The position numbers and the translations under genes were made by a program. DNA of 33,363 bases, from positions 1-33,363 of the forward strand of contig DAINSK010000038.1 of NCBI GenBank assembly GCA_036741355.1, in the 5' to 3' direction. The notes beneath the pieces are model-generated. The model ran no database searches. It saw only the letters and a list, made by a program, of their open reading frames with translations, and was not told the DNA's origin. Origin of the DNA: JBBRGK01 sp036741355 (lineage in GTDB: Bacteria; Chloroflexota; Dehalococcoidia; CAUJGQ01). Each line of letters begins with the position of its first letter. Within the stretch, counting starts at the first letter, position 1. Positions 23,659 through 31,415 of this stretch are shown here, in pieces.

Positions 23659-24354
23659 ATGGCCGAGCGACTCCTTGTTATCACCAGTTGCACCGGAAAG
23701 AAGGCCGTCCATCATGCTGACCAGCTGCGCCTCCTCGACTTTCGAAACCCTGGACGCCTCGCAGAGCGCGAACGGTCTCTGGCAAAGTTGCAGCGCCCCG
23801 CCGGACAGATGTACACCGGGCGTCAGCATCAGCGCCTAATGGAAGGCGTTCGCCTGCTGCGACAAAAGTACGGCCACGACGCCGTGGACGTGCAAATCGT
23901 GTCCGCCGGTTATGGACTCGTGCCTGAAGGGCGCCTTATTGCCCCCTACGAGGCGACGTTCAATGACATGGGCCTCCCCGAAATGCGTGCCTGGGCCAAA
24001 ACGCTGGGTATCGCGGTAGCTGTGCGCAAAACCACCGCTGAGTCTCCGTTGGTCATCTTCCTACTGGGCAGTCGCTACCTGGAAGCCGTCGCACCGCCGG
24101 TCGTGCCGGATCGCGGTCAGCGCTTCGTCTTCTTCGCGAAGCCGAGCGAAAACCAACGCCTACGGGCACCTGGCGTAACCGTCGTACCAGCCGGCAAGCC
24201 CGAGGCGACAGCCTACGGCGAAGGGCTGGTCGCGCTCAAGGGCAAGATGTTCGCGCTGCTGGCTAACGCTTTGGTGCAGCAGGGTGAACCGCTTTGGGTG
24301 GCGATTCGCCGGGACGATACTGCACACACGATCGTGAGCGCGTTGACGGCATAG
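23659..24354 (+). CDS. DUF6884-like protein, first gene of putative defence operon
   Basis: A 231-aa protein. ATG 23659 follows AGAGGTG. The N-terminus LLVITSCTGKKAVHHADQ, then PAGQMYTGRQHQRLMEGV, VQIVSAGYGLVPEGRLIAPY and EATFNDM form the pattern of DUF6884-type proteins (SCxGKK, YxG, SAGYGLI, PYExTF), which recall the base- or nucleotide-binding domains of YaaA and tRNA-guanine transglycosylase-like proteins. Further on are VIFLLGSRYLEAV and a helical C-terminus. Cys12 and the lysines of TGKK are the best active-site candidates. The next gene begins 10 bp after its stop, so the two are cotranscribed. The biochemical function is unknown and the family call is from memory of motifs. Confidence 0.6.
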   Translation: MAERLLVITSCTGKKAVHHADQLRLLDFRNPGRLAERERSLAKLQRPAGQMYTGRQHQRLMEGVRLLRQKYGHDAVDVQIVSAGYGLVPEGRLIAPYEATFNDMGLPEMRAWAKTLGIAVAVRKTTAESPLVIFLLGSRYLEAVAPPVVPDRGQRFVFFAKPSENQRLRAPGVTVVPAGKPEATAYGEGLVALKGKMFALLANALVQQGEPLWVAIRRDDTAHTIVSALTA

Positions 24355-24364
24355 AGGAGTACCC

Positions 24365-25069
24365 ATGTCACGCCGCGATGACCTCGATCGTCTTTACCTT
24401 CTGCTCGCCGAAATGGAGAGGGGGCAAGGCGGTTACCGCTATCTCAACCAGAGTGACGGCCGAAGCGCGTGGCCGGAGCGCAGCGTCTATTTCTTCTTCG
24501 AACCGGGCGAACTCCGCGAGGATGGCGCTCATCTACGGGTTGTGCGAGCCGGCACGCACGCGCTGACCGCGACCTCGCGGACCACGCTGTGGAGGCGACT
24601 CGCGCAGCACCGCGGCCAATTGGGCGGAAGCCGAGCAGGCGGCGGCAACCACCGCGGCTCCATCTTCCGGCTGCACGTCGGCGCGGCGATCCTGAACCGC
24701 GGCGACTACTCGGATGCTGTGCGCGCGACGTGGGGGCAGGGGAATTCGGCAGCGGGTGCCGTGTTGGACACAGAGTTAGAGTTAGAGCGCGGGGTGAGCC
24801 AATTTATCGGTCGGATGCCGTTTCTATTTGTCGAAATTCCTGATGCACCCGGGAATACCAACCATCGGGGCACCATCGAGGCGGGCGCGATCGGCTTACT
24901 CAGCAATCGGGGCAAGCCACCCATCGATCCGCCGTCGCCGACGTGGCTGGGGTGCTATGCCGATCGACCGGCGATCAGGGAATCGGGCCTGTGGAACGTC
25001 AACCACGTGGAAGGAGCGTACGACCCGGCGTCTTTGGACATGCTGGAGAAGCACATTCGCGCGCATTGA
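24365..25069 (+). CDS. GIY-YIG-like nuclease candidate
   Basis: A 234-aa protein. The order of motifs follows the GIY-YIG fold: SVYFFFEPGE (40-49, first strand), LRVVRAGTHAL (57-67, in place of the YIG strand), TLWRRLAQHRG (74-84, the R...H helix), GNHRGSIFRLHVG (94-106) and the Glu at about 172 in RGTIEAGAIGLLSN, where GIY-YIG enzymes place their metal-binding Glu. The C-terminus SGLWNVNHVEGAYDPASL resembles a conserved tail. It may be a DNA endonuclease or an inactive DNA-binding relative, since the first Tyr is in VYF rather than GIY. It lies 10 bp after the DUF6884-like gene and 8 bp before a second GIY-YIG-like gene. Confidence 0.6.
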   Translation: MSRRDDLDRLYLLLAEMERGQGGYRYLNQSDGRSAWPERSVYFFFEPGELREDGAHLRVVRAGTHALTATSRTTLWRRLAQHRGQLGGSRAGGGNHRGSIFRLHVGAAILNRGDYSDAVRATWGQGNSAAGAVLDTELELERGVSQFIGRMPFLFVEIPDAPGNTNHRGTIEAGAIGLLSNRGKPPIDPPSPTWLGCYADRPAIRESGLWNVNHVEGAYDPASLDMLEKHIRAH

Positions 25070-25077
25070 GGCTCTCT

Positions 25078-25761
25078 ATGAATAGCTCCCTCACGAACTG
25101 GCGCGACGAGCTCTTGGACCTAGCGAGCAGCGACGAGAAAGCGCTGGAGTTCCAGAACCACCGATACCGGTTCGTTGCCCGTATCGCGCGCCTGCGCACT
25201 GACCCGCTGCCGAAAGGCCAGCCGTCAGCGGTGGTCTACGGTGTCTGGCTGGTAGGCCACGCGAAGCCGGTGTACATCGGCCAGACCCGCGATGCGCGCC
25301 GCCGCCTATGGGACCTGCCTATCGGTGAGAGCCATCACCTCGCGAATACATTTCCGCCCGAAGTCTGGTCTCGGGTTGTGTGGGTCGACTGGGCGAGACT
25401 CCTTTCGGAACGAGCCGACTATCGAGCGATACTCGATAACGCAACAACACAACTGGCCGGTATCCCCGTATCCGGGGAGGCTGCCATCGGTCTTGCCATC
25501 GAATACCGTCTCCAACGGGACTTCACGCCGCTGTTCAACTCCCGCACGAAGGATCGCGACGGGAATTGGAGGGCACGAGATCTCGGTGCCTCACGGAGTC
25601 TCGGGGCACGAATGAGTACTCACGCGGAGCCCGCCATCGAGGCGGTGAAGAGCGCCTGGGAGGAGTTCGCCACAATCGCTTCTGACGGTCGGGAGAGTGT
25701 CGTCTGCGGCGACTGGGGGCTCGTGGTGTTTCCAGCCCAGATCTTTGCAAACGGCGCATAG
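25078..25761 (+). CDS. Second GIY-YIG-domain protein
   Basis: A 227-aa protein with ATG 25078; GAGG overlapping the previous stop is its ribosome binding site. The domain is clear: VVYGVWLVG (52-60), VYIGQTRDARRRL (65-77), a helix with RR, then IEYRLQRDFTPLFNSR (141-156), where the Glu and the P-x-FN match the classic GIY-YIG ending. N-terminal helices (1-45) and a C-terminal extension (180-227) carry no known domain. It is clearly different in sequence from the preceding gene, so this is not a recent tandem duplication. It presumably cleaves or nicks DNA; the target is unknown. Confidence 0.7.
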   Translation: MNSSLTNWRDELLDLASSDEKALEFQNHRYRFVARIARLRTDPLPKGQPSAVVYGVWLVGHAKPVYIGQTRDARRRLWDLPIGESHHLANTFPPEVWSRVVWVDWARLLSERADYRAILDNATTQLAGIPVSGEAAIGLAIEYRLQRDFTPLFNSRTKDRDGNWRARDLGASRSLGARMSTHAEPAIEAVKSAWEEFATIASDGRESVVCGDWGLVVFPAQIFANGA

Positions 25762-25806
25762 TAGCTCGCCGGAGTGGAACAGACGACCATCACGGAGGTC
25801 GAAGGG

Positions 25807-26184
25807 ATGCAGATAAAGTTCGGCGCAACGTCGGAACAGTGGGAGCGAGCGAAGGATGAGATGCGCGAGGTGCTCAACGCGGTCGCGGGCCGTCATGAAA
25901 CTATCACGTACACCGACCTCATGCGCCAGATGCATGCCATGCATTTGGACCCGCACGACTACGCCGTGGCGCACCTGCTGGGCGAAATTTCGGCCGCCGA
26001 CCACGAGGAGGGCCGCGGGATGCGCAGCGCGATGGTAGTCTCGATTGAGGAGAACTCGCCGGGTTCGGGATTCTTCGCGCTGGCGGTGAGTCTTGGGGAG
26101 GATGTCGCCGATCCGATGCGCTTCTGGGTCCAGCAGTTGGAAAAGGCGTATACCGACTGGTCGGGCGTGACGCCATCCGGCTAA
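25807..26184 (+). CDS. Unrecognised protein, last gene of the GIY-YIG operon
   Basis: A 125-aa protein. ATG 25807 is preferred because GGAGG (25794-25798) lies 8 bp upstream; a GTG 33 bp earlier is possible. TITYTDLMRQMHAMHLDPHD has the look of a small helix-turn-helix segment, followed by YAVAHLLGEISAADHEEGRG and strands (MRSAMVVSIEE, GFFALAVSLG) and a last amphipathic helix ending FWVQQLEKAY. No family is recognised. It is 45 bp after the second GIY-YIG gene on the same strand and convergent to the Mrr-like gene. Confidence 0.6.
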   Translation: MQIKFGATSEQWERAKDEMREVLNAVAGRHETITYTDLMRQMHAMHLDPHDYAVAHLLGEISAADHEEGRGMRSAMVVSIEENSPGSGFFALAVSLGEDVADPMRFWVQQLEKAYTDWSGVTPSG

Positions 26185-26208
26185 GAAGGTCTGTGCCAGA
26201 CGGCCTTC
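26185..26208. terminator. Candidate bidirectional terminator hairpin
   Basis: GAAGGTCTG and CAGACGGCCTTC form an imperfect stem with a 2-base bulge around a TGC loop, between the convergent GIY-YIG operon and the Mrr-like gene. There is no T-run, so intrinsic termination is uncertain. Confidence 0.3.
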
Positions 26209-26270
26209 ACTCAGGATCGTGATGGGAAATGCAAGGTGAGAGGCTCGGCAACCTACTTGACGGCTACGAC

Positions 26271-27167
26271 TCACCGAAATTCGTCGAAAAAGCCCTCCTC
26301 AACTTCGAAGGTGCGGACCGGACGCAGTCCAAGCTCCAGCAACTCAAACATATTAACAAGCTTTTCGCCGTCTACTAGCTCTATGGGCGGCACCCCATCT
26401 CGGATGGCTTCCTTCTTCGCGTCCGCCGAGAACGAACCTGTTGTAAGGATGATACCTTTGTCTGCACGTCCCGCCATGGCACCTCGGAAATCACGAACCT
26501 GGCCTGACCCGACAGCGCTGGAGTCGTATCGTTTGCATTGAAACAGTACGCGGAAACTCACGAACGGATTAACTTGCACGACGCCATCACCATCAATGCC
26601 GCCATCACCAGTTCTTCCGGTAATTGTTACTTGTTGGAATCCCGATTCTCTAAGCAGTCTCTGACACACCCGTTCAAATCCAGCTGGTGGTAATGACTTC
26701 AGTGCCGCGAGCAACTCGACGCGATAATCGCTAATCGCTGTAGACGGTTGGGTCGCCGTATCGTCGGGCGCTGTATCCAGAGGCGCTGAATCTGCACTTG
26801 GATCGGTAGCCGGATGCGGAAACTGGACATGTACTTCGCGGAAAAGCTGAAGCGCCAGCTCATGAGTCAGGTGAGTCGAGTTGCCCTTCTCGGTCAGACG
26901 CCAGACGCCTCTCGACGACGAGTCCAAAAGGCCCGCCTTCGCAAGATAGAAACGCGCCCATGCCACTTGATTGCTGTAACGGGATTGACCATTCTTCGTC
27001 ACCTGGCTTATTTCCGCCTCGGAAAGTCCGAGCAGCGAAACAATCCACTCCTCGACCTCGGCTGGGCGGCCCGAGCCGCCCAACGCCCGCACTGCGTCGA
27101 GCACCGGTGCGAAATAGCGCACGAACTGCGGCCCCTTGCTGGTAGATGCCTGTCTTACCATCTCCAT
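26271..27167 (-). CDS. Mrr-type restriction endonuclease
   Basis: From ATG 27167 a 298-aa protein (GTG 27215 would give 314 aa; ATG 27161 is also possible). Residues 10-115 are an Mrr_N-like winged helix (FAPVLDAVRALGGSGRPAEV, WARFYLAKAGLLDSSSRGVW, RLTEKG). A Pro/Thr/Asp-rich linker follows, then a PD-(D/E)XK catalytic domain: GFERVCQRLLRESGFQQV, TGRTGDGGIDGDG with the catalytic Asp, and VLFQCKRYDSS with the Q-x-K. Mrr proteins cut methylated or otherwise modified DNA, a type IV activity. It is the only minus-strand gene of the island and ends convergent with the GIY-YIG operon. It is somewhat AT-richer than flanking genes. Confidence 0.88.
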   Translation of the reverse strand: MEMVRQASTSKGPQFVRYFAPVLDAVRALGGSGRPAEVEEWIVSLLGLSEAEISQVTKNGQSRYSNQVAWARFYLAKAGLLDSSSRGVWRLTEKGNSTHLTHELALQLFREVHVQFPHPATDPSADSAPLDTAPDDTATQPSTAISDYRVELLAALKSLPPAGFERVCQRLLRESGFQQVTITGRTGDGGIDGDGVVQVNPFVSFRVLFQCKRYDSSAVGSGQVRDFRGAMAGRADKGIILTTGSFSADAKKEAIRDGVPPIELVDGEKLVNMFELLELGLRPVRTFEVEEGFFDEFR

Positions 27168-27215
27168 CCCAAAACGTCGAACTGGCGTCACACCGCGCAA
27201 CGATCTCAGGTCCAC

Positions 27216-27873
27216 GCCGTCGGCTTATAGCCCTGCCAGCCAGGCTATCATTGTTCGCACGCGGTGTGACGGGCCCTACTCAGTTCACTCTCGACACTGA
27301 GCGTATGGCCCGCGCTTTCGCCGACATCGGAAGTTGAACATGCTGCCCTATAGCTACCATTGCACAAACATCGGGATGTCTGTGTCGCGGGTCCGTTCAC
27401 GGGGTGCCGTATTCTCTGCCGCCGATGCCGCCCCGCGCCCGCGAGTACCGACGACGCGGGGGGCGCTCCACCGCCTGAAGGCTGAGCTACAGCGTTCAAA
27501 GAGTAGTGGTGGGTCTGACGGGACCCGGTTGCGGATCGTCCAGGTCCGAGCAGACGGGATGGTGGGCGAGTTGGACCCGGATACGGCCGCCGTCGCGGAC
27601 CAGGCACACGGCTTCACCGCGGAACTCCGGCAGGTACGGTAGACGGCTCTTCGGTATGTCGACTCCTTCCTCGGGGACCAGTATCCCCACTCCACAGGTG
27701 TCCACGGAACCGGGTGAACTCCACAACCCGCGACTGGGATCGGTAACGCCACTGCTGAGGCAATTACGTCGCGTCGGTAACCGTTAGTTTTGAGGCCCTA
27801 GGCGGGCTCGACGGCGACTGCACGACCGCTTAGTCTGGATGGCGTACCTAATGAGCGCTGGATTGGGCCCTTG
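27216..27873. other. Gene-poor strip with possible relics
   Basis: No convincing gene lies between the Mrr-like gene and the methyltransferase. A plus-strand frame ends GPTQFTLDTERMARAFADIG at about 27330, a possible gene tail. The minus frame at 27496-27726 contains EEGVDIPKSRLPYLPEFRGE followed by AVCLVRDGGRIRVQL, which loosely resembles the C-terminal barrel of Mu/IS21-type transposases; both are low-confidence relics. The strip also contains the short dnaN-end match at 27358. It has several short overlapping frames and no clear ribosome binding sites. Confidence 0.35.
27358..27378 (-). repeat. Short copy of the dnaN 3' end (possible att-like site)
   Basis: Nineteen of 21 bases match 31419-31439, the last codons of dnaN, including a 14-base exact core (TGCACAAACATCGG). 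Orientation is the same as dnaN, and the minus-strand frame again ends PMFVQW. It lies at the left side of the methyltransferase/DUF262/HEPN module, whose right side is the real dnaN end. A match this short can occur by chance somewhere in 33 kb, so only the placement makes it suggestive. Confidence 0.4.
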
Positions 27874-29550
27874 ATGAGTACCTTCTCACACGTCGAGATT
27901 GGCTGCGCGTCACTCTCTTTGGCCTTAGGGGCGTTGCACGTGGGCGGTCCGCTAAGCCGAGACGAGCACACACTAGCCCTGCTCGCTCGAGACCTACACG
28001 TGACAGACGCCACGCTAACCGAGATTCGACAAGCCATTCTTGCAGGAGAGGATCCATTCGCCGACATCCTCTCGAAGGCGCGCGACTCCAGCCAACGCAG
28101 AAGGCGTGGGGCATTCTACACAAGCAGGTCGATTTCCGATGCCATGGTAGATTGGCTCTTGCGACAGCAAGTGGAACGAGTTGTGGACGCAGGCAGCGGC
28201 ACGGGCCGCTTCGCCACTAGCGTCGCTCGCGCTGATCCCTCGATGAATGTCGTTGCGATCGACACCGATCCTGTTGCATCCCTCGCATGCCGAGCAGCTT
28301 TGAACGTGGTTGGAGCGAGGCGCGCAAGCGTCCAAAATCGCGACTACTGCCGACTGCGGCTCCCAGAATTTCGCGGACGAACCGGCTACATTGGAAATCC
28401 ACCTTATGTCAGGCAGAGGGAGATCCCTCACTGGTCTCGGATTTGGAGCGGCGTGGCCGCGAAGCACTTCGGACACAGCGCAGCGGGGGCTGGATTGCAC
28501 GTCCACTTTTTCTTGGCGACCGCGCTTCGCGCAAATCCGGGCGACATGGGATGCTTTTTGACCAGCGCGGAGTGGCTTGATACTCGGTACGGTTCGATAG
28601 TGCGCGATCTCCTTTCGCACCGCCTGGGCATACGCTCGCTCGACCTCTTCGATCCTCGGACGGAAATATTTCCTGCCGTGCTTAGTACCGCAGTAATCAC
28701 CTGCTTCGAAGTCGGCTCGGTGAACGAAAACGTCAGGGTTCGGCACCTCCACAAACCAACAATCGACCATCCGGGTTGCGGAAGTCCGATGCCCATCACG
28801 TCCCTTCAGTCCGCCAGTCGATGGTCCCCGCTCGTTCGCCCAATTCGCAATGGGACCACGGATACGGCCCCTGAAGTACGCTTCGGAGACATCGTCCACA
28901 TCCACAGGGGTGTAGCCACAGGTGCGAACGCCTTCTTCGTCATGTCCACTGACACAGCTCGCCGCCGAGGCCTGTCTCGATGGACTCTACCGGTCCTGAA
29001 TCGCGGCGCCGCTGTCAAATCAGATCAGCCTGTCGTCCGGGCAGGCGAAGGGACTCAAGTGCTTCTCGTGGTCCCTCCAAACGTACATCGTTCACTTCAC
29101 CCGGAGCTTGATAGCTACCTCAAACTGGGTGAACTAGGCAACGGATCTGCACCGGCCATTAGTGAACGCTATCTACTACGCACTCGTAACCCGTGGTGGT
29201 CCGTTAGGCCGGGGCAAATCCCGCCGATTGTTGCGACCTATATGTCCAGAAATACTCCCAGGTTCGCTGTCAACCAGGATGGCCTCATACCGTTGAACAT
29301 CGTGCTCGGCGTATTCCCACCAGTCGACCTCGATGACCGAGAATTACTTGCCCTCGTAAATCTGCTTAACTCATTGAGCGACTCATTTCGAGGTGGCGGG
29401 CGAACCTACTTCGGCGGGCTGGAAAAGTTTGAGCCCTCGGATATGCTGGCGCTCCCGATTTCCGTCCCAGACCAGCTTCACCATCTCATCACAATGCTTC
29501 GCGAGGCTCGCATTGCAGAACTCACATCTCGAACAAGCCCGAGTCGCTGA
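27874..29550 (+). CDS. Eco57I-like N6-adenine DNA methyltransferase
   Basis: A 558-aa protein from ATG 27874 (an adjacent TTG would add one residue). Motif X RRGAFYTSRSISDAMVDWLL is at 78-97, motif I RVVDAGSGTGRFATSVARA (AdoMet binding) at 102-120, VVAIDTDP at 126-133, and motif IV GYIGNPPYVRQ at 171-181 with the catalytic NPPY. This order is that of gamma-type adenine methyltransferases such as Eco57I/TaqI. The C-terminal half (from about 320, FGDIVHIHRGVATGANAFFV) resembles the target-recognition region. No endonuclease domain is fused. The DUF262 gene starts inside its last 38 bases. Visible AT content is higher than in the surrounding chromosome. It should methylate adenine within a specific site, probably protecting host DNA. 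Confidence 0.85.
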   Translation: MSTFSHVEIGCASLSLALGALHVGGPLSRDEHTLALLARDLHVTDATLTEIRQAILAGEDPFADILSKARDSSQRRRRGAFYTSRSISDAMVDWLLRQQVERVVDAGSGTGRFATSVARADPSMNVVAIDTDPVASLACRAALNVVGARRASVQNRDYCRLRLPEFRGRTGYIGNPPYVRQREIPHWSRIWSGVAAKHFGHSAAGAGLHVHFFLATALRANPGDMGCFLTSAEWLDTRYGSIVRDLLSHRLGIRSLDLFDPRTEIFPAVLSTAVITCFEVGSVNENVRVRHLHKPTIDHPGCGSPMPITSLQSASRWSPLVRPIRNGTTDTAPEVRFGDIVHIHRGVATGANAFFVMSTDTARRRGLSRWTLPVLNRGAAVKSDQPVVRAGEGTQVLLVVPPNVHRSLHPELDSYLKLGELGNGSAPAISERYLLRTRNPWWSVRPGQIPPIVATYMSRNTPRFAVNQDGLIPLNIVLGVFPPVDLDDRELLALVNLLNSLSDSFRGGGRTYFGGLEKFEPSDMLALPISVPDQLHHLITMLREARIAELTSRTSPSR

Positions 29551-30640
29551 TCTCATCGATTGGAATAAGGCTGGGCGCTTGGATCTGAATCCGGCGTTTC
29601 AACGTCTCCAAGTCTGGACCCCAGATGGTCGCAGCTATCTCATCGACACGATTTTGCAAGGGCTGCCGATGCCCAAGGTTTTCATCCGAACGCGATTCTC
29701 AACTGGCCCACAAGAGGTCATTCGAGAGGTCGTCGACGGCCAACAACGCATCCGCGCTATCCTGGACTTCGCGGATGACAAGCTTCGATTGAACAAGCGA
29801 GCCGGCCAGTTCGCGGGTATGTATTATAGAGATTTAGACGAGGACACTAAACAGAATTATCTAGCATATCCGATTGCCCTTGAACAGCTCATCAATGCGT
29901 CAGATGAACTAGTTCTTGAGGTATTCGCAAGATTAAATACATACAGCGTGCCATTGAATGCTGCTGAACACCGCCATGCAAAGTTCCAGGGAGACTTCAA
30001 GTCCGCAGTTCATGAATTTTCATCCCGTCACTCGTCATTTTGGCAAAGTTTCGGGATACTCTCACTCCGTCAGCGCGTTCGCATGGAAGACGATCAACTC
30101 GCGGCAGAAATGTTCGGCTGCTTCATAGATGGCGTTGTAAACTCTGGGCGGCCGTACCTCGACGAGTTGTACAGGCGATTCGATGCCGATATTTCGAAGG
30201 AGAGAACTATCCTTAACAAGAGCGGTAAAGACAAGCTCCCAGACAGCCTTAAAGATGCCTCGAGTGTGCCGCTTCGAGCAGATGAAACCGTGGCTTTCAT
30301 CACACGTCATTTCGACGGTGTCCTAAGGGGAGGCTTTTTCTCTCGCTCGCCTCAGCTTCTTATCCTATTCGCTGCCATAGGACACCTCATCCATGGGATA
30401 CCCTTTGGAGATCTGGGTGATGCATTACCAAGCCGTCCACGGCTACAGGACATCGATTTGGAGCTGGCCGCTGCCAACCTTGTTCGTCTTGGAAATGTCA
30501 TCGAAGAGGAGGACCAACCTCAGTATCTCCGTGAGTGGATTTCGGTTGCAGGCGGCGGTCAGACGACGAGAATAGCGAGCCGAAGCGTACGTTTTCGCTT
30601 CGTATGGAACGCCATTGTTGGCAATCAGCAAATATACTAA
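29513..30640 (+). CDS. DUF262 (GmrSD-N-like) domain protein
   Basis: A 375-aa protein. The start TTG 29513 is chosen because GCGAGG lies 6 bp upstream and the conserved domain begins just after; the open frame upstream overlaps the methyltransferase in another frame. ARVADLIDWNKAGRLDLNPA, FQRLQVWTPDGRSYLIDTIL and QGLPMPKVFIR (to about residue 59) and EVVDGQQRIRAILDF (72-86) are the DUF262 signature; DGQQR is its ParB/sulfiredoxin-like nucleotide-binding motif. ARLNTYSVPLNAAEHRHAKF also fits. There is no DUF1524 HNH nuclease C-terminus as in GmrSD; instead the last 200 residues are helical and unassigned. It overlaps the methyltransferase by 38 bp and the next gene by 1 bp, so the three are one unit. 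DUF262 proteins occur in several anti-phage systems, usually as NTP-dependent sensors or effectors. Confidence 0.85.
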   Translation: MQNSHLEQARVADLIDWNKAGRLDLNPAFQRLQVWTPDGRSYLIDTILQGLPMPKVFIRTRFSTGPQEVIREVVDGQQRIRAILDFADDKLRLNKRAGQFAGMYYRDLDEDTKQNYLAYPIALEQLINASDELVLEVFARLNTYSVPLNAAEHRHAKFQGDFKSAVHEFSSRHSSFWQSFGILSLRQRVRMEDDQLAAEMFGCFIDGVVNSGRPYLDELYRRFDADISKERTILNKSGKDKLPDSLKDASSVPLRADETVAFITRHFDGVLRGGFFSRSPQLLILFAAIGHLIHGIPFGDLGDALPSRPRLQDIDLELAAANLVRLGNVIEEEDQPQYLREWISVAGGGQTTRIASRSVRFRFVWNAIVGNQQIY

Positions 30641-31281
30641 TGAGGCCGATCCACCCCATCGTCAAGAGGTTCGAACGGGAGCTATCGCTGCTCGAGGCGA
30701 TCTTTCTTCGCGAACAGACAGCCGTTATATCGGGTGGATTTTGGACTGCGGGTCGTGCACTGTCGGCGCAGGCCTACGTTACCATCCGCCTGACCGATGC
30801 ATGGGGAAGATTCTGTCGTCGACTGATACTTACGTGTGCGTCTGGAATGGTATTCACGCTAGGTGGCACGCCTGTACCGCGCTCACCGAGGGTAAGGTCG
30901 GGTCAATCGCCCATTGAGGCACTCTGGGACCAGTATCCGAATCCCCGCAGGAAGCGGGAACAAGCCTGGGAGCCTGACTGGCACATAATTCAACAGGCGC
31001 TTGACGCGGCACGGCGCCTTGCCATTCAGAATGAATTGCAGGTGACGCTGGGACTGGGAATCACCTCCCCCGCCCCTGAAGAACTCAGGGCGGTTCGCAA
31101 CTTTCTGGCGCACCGGTCGTCCGTCACCAACACCAAAATCGACGGGCTCCGGCAACGAATCGGGCTCGCTGCATCGTCAGAGCCGGAGCGCGTGCTGCGT
31201 TATGCTGCTGTGAACGGCAAAGCCCTGTTCCAAGACTGGTGCGATGATTTGCGACAACGTGCCCGCACGGCGGCTCAGTAG
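30640..31281 (+). CDS. HEPN-domain protein, probable ribonuclease effector
   Basis: A 213-aa protein. ATG 30640 shares one base with the DUF262 stop codon (TAATG). It is mostly helical; EELRAVRNFLAHRSSVTNTK (about 148-167) holds R153-N-F-L-A-H158, the R-x4-H motif of HEPN ribonucleases in its usual position near the start of a long C-terminal helix. N-terminal residues (IVKRFERELSLLEAIFLREQ) resemble the RiboL-PSP/MAE_28990-like HEPN families. HEPN domains cleave RNA or tRNA in abortive-infection and toxin systems. No signal peptide or membrane segment is present. The following 134 bp to dnaN is a convergent intergenic stretch with no clear terminator. Confidence 0.7.
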   Translation: MRPIHPIVKRFERELSLLEAIFLREQTAVISGGFWTAGRALSAQAYVTIRLTDAWGRFCRRLILTCASGMVFTLGGTPVPRSPRVRSGQSPIEALWDQYPNPRRKREQAWEPDWHIIQQALDAARRLAIQNELQVTLGLGITSPAPEELRAVRNFLAHRSSVTNTKIDGLRQRIGLAASSEPERVLRYAAVNGKALFQDWCDDLRQRARTAAQ

Positions 31282-31415
31282 CCAGTCTATTAGGGAAGTT
31301 GAGTCAACACGGGCTCCCGGAGTCGCCCACTGCGAGCAACGGTCAAGAATTTTCGTGAGGAACTGGCCACGTCATTCGGTCAGTCCATCGAGTCTCTCGG
31401 TTCCAGGCCAACTGT

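Noticed and set aside
27354..27752. Minus-strand frame ending PMFVQW as a second dnaN gene
   Set aside because: Only the last seven or so codons resemble dnaN; the rest has no clamp motifs, so it is treated as a short repeat, not a gene.
22844..31281. Prophage or integrative element with its own recombinase
   Set aside because: No integrase, portal, terminase, capsid or replication gene was found; only defence-type genes.
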